NCBI GenBank assembly: GCA_035455185.1
Contig: DATIFQ010000359.1
Location: 1 to 64,000, forward strand
Length of the DNA stretch: 64,000 nucleotides
From: JAEHDI01 sp035455185
Lineage (GTDB): Bacteria > Acidobacteriota > Terriglobia > Bryobacterales > Bryobacteraceae
Reading direction: 5' to 3'
Both the position numbers and the translations under genes were made by a program. The notes beneath the pieces were generated by a model. That model had not been told where the DNA came from. It saw only the letters and a list, made by a program, of their open reading frames with translations, and did no database searches. Positions 63,368 through 64,000 of the stretch are shown one piece after another (position 1 is the stretch's first letter; every line of letters begins with the position of its first letter).

Positions 63368-64000
63368 ATGGAAGAAGTTTATTACGGTTACCGTTTTCTT
63401 GTGCTGGCGCTCATCATCGGCGCGAATGCCTTTTTTGCCGGCTCCGAGGTCGCGCTGCTTTCCGTTCGTCCTTCGCGGCTGAGAGAACTCGCTGAGGAGG
63501 GCAGCGTCGGAGCGCAGGCAGCGCTCAGAGTGCTGGCCAACCCTGAGCGGCTGCTATCGGTGGTCCAGGTCGGCGTGACGCTTGCGAGCCTGGGCCTTGG
63601 ATGGGCGGGCGAGGACACGCTCTTTCGCTTTATTAGTGGCGTGTTTCATCCGGTGCTCACTCCGGCGACCGAGAAGATCCTCCACGCAGTGAGCTTTTTC
63701 CTGGCCTTCCTGGTGATGGCCTTCTTCCATGTCGTGGTCGGCGAAGTCGTACCCAAAAATCTTGCGATAGAGAAAGCTGACCGGCTTGCCATCCTAGTTG
63801 CTCCGGCGCTGCTGTTGTTCTACAGAGTCTCGGAGCCTTTCGTTTATGTGATCGAGCGCTCCGCCGCAGTTCTTTCCAGGATGTTGGGACTGCGGGGCGA
63901 GCCGCGTGGAGGCGGGCATTCCACCGAGGAACTGAAACTGATCATCAGCGCGAGCCGTGGGGAAGGCAACCTGCCGAAGTTCGAGGAGAACGTCATCCAC
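63368..64000 (+). CDS. CNNM/CorC (HlyC) family membrane protein (3' partial)
   Basis: The frame is open from ATG 63368 to the end of the window (211 codons) with no stop, so the gene continues beyond it. The N-terminal DUF21/CNNM transmembrane domain is recognisable: FLVLALIIGANAFFAGSEVALLS, then VTLASLGLGWAGED and VVVGEVVPKNLAIEKADRLA. The last residues (HSTEELKLIISASRGEG) start the linker to the CBS pair expected downstream. Members transport or sense magnesium and other divalent cations. It is divergent from the acylase gene with 47 bases between the starts. Confidence 0.9.
   Translation, partial: MEEVYYGYRFLVLALIIGANAFFAGSEVALLSVRPSRLRELAEEGSVGAQAALRVLANPERLLSVVQVGVTLASLGLGWAGEDTLFRFISGVFHPVLTPATEKILHAVSFFLAFLVMAFFHVVVGEVVPKNLAIEKADRLAILVAPALLLFYRVSEPFVYVIERSAAVLSRMLGLRGEPRGGGHSTEELKLIISASRGEGNLPKFEENVIH

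Overview
This window reads as chromosomal DNA of a high-GC acidobacterium, most likely of the Bryobacterales / 'Solibacter' group. The main clues are a beta-propeller protein ending in the TIGR03437 domain that is abundant in that lineage, a PEP-CTERM protein, a TAT-exported Gfo/Idh/MocA oxidoreductase, a tad-type pilus locus, and an OtsA-OtsB-TreT trehalose operon with a small DUF5752-like protein. Lineage is inferred from gene content, not from a marker gene search. I see no phage, IS element, CRISPR array or rRNA. One tRNA (Arg, TCG) is present. No gap between genes exceeds 300 bases.

Layout. 0-4.5 kb: the end of a radical SAM gene, tRNA-Arg, malate dehydrogenase, and a convergent enolase-like gene coupled to a small-molecule kinase. 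4.5-6.5 kb: an orphan CpaE-like ATPase divergent from a LuxR-type regulator. 6.6-12.4 kb: two tandem secreted TldD/PmbA-like proteins (one keeps the HExxxH zinc site, the other has lost it) followed by one ORF fusing two LptF/LptG-type permeases. 12.5-14.5 kb: a PEP-CTERM protein with its own promoter and terminator, then a radical SAM enzyme. 14.5-18.7 kb (minus): otsA-otsB-DUF5752-treT, all overlapping or abutting. 18.8-24.1 kb (minus): methyltransferase, polytopic membrane protein, radical SAM enzyme, LolA-like protein, acyl-CoA dehydrogenase. 24.2-28.8 kb: a 59-residue AtzG/GatC-like subunit overlapping an amidase, the oxidoreductase, and a membrane protein.

29-36 kb is a compact tad/cpa pilus assembly set (CpaB, CpaC, TadZ, TadA, TadB, TadC) with no recognisable Flp pilin in the window; a 30-residue single-pass peptide follows TadC. 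36-43 kb carries the TIGR03437 propeller protein, a small outer-membrane barrel, and a three-gene unit for a decaheme cytochrome, an MtrB/PioB-like large barrel and a small membrane protein, which together look like a trans-outer-membrane electron conduit. 43-48.3 kb (minus): a five-gene operon with aminotransferase, TIM-barrel isomerase, MurQ, MurA and a rhodanese, preceded by an ErpA/IscA-type protein.

48.5-58.5 kb: a sigma factor / anti-sigma / Spy-like operon, a Memo-AMMECR1 fusion, an AddB-AddA helicase-nuclease pair, and a second sigma / anti-sigma pair on the minus strand. 58.6-64 kb: ThrRS, a P-loop kinase overlapping a penicillin-acylase-like hydrolase, and the 5' part of a CNNM/CorC-family membrane protein cut by the window edge. 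Genes are tightly packed: ATGA/GTGA/TTGA four-base overlaps are common, and four convergent pairs overlap at their 3' ends.
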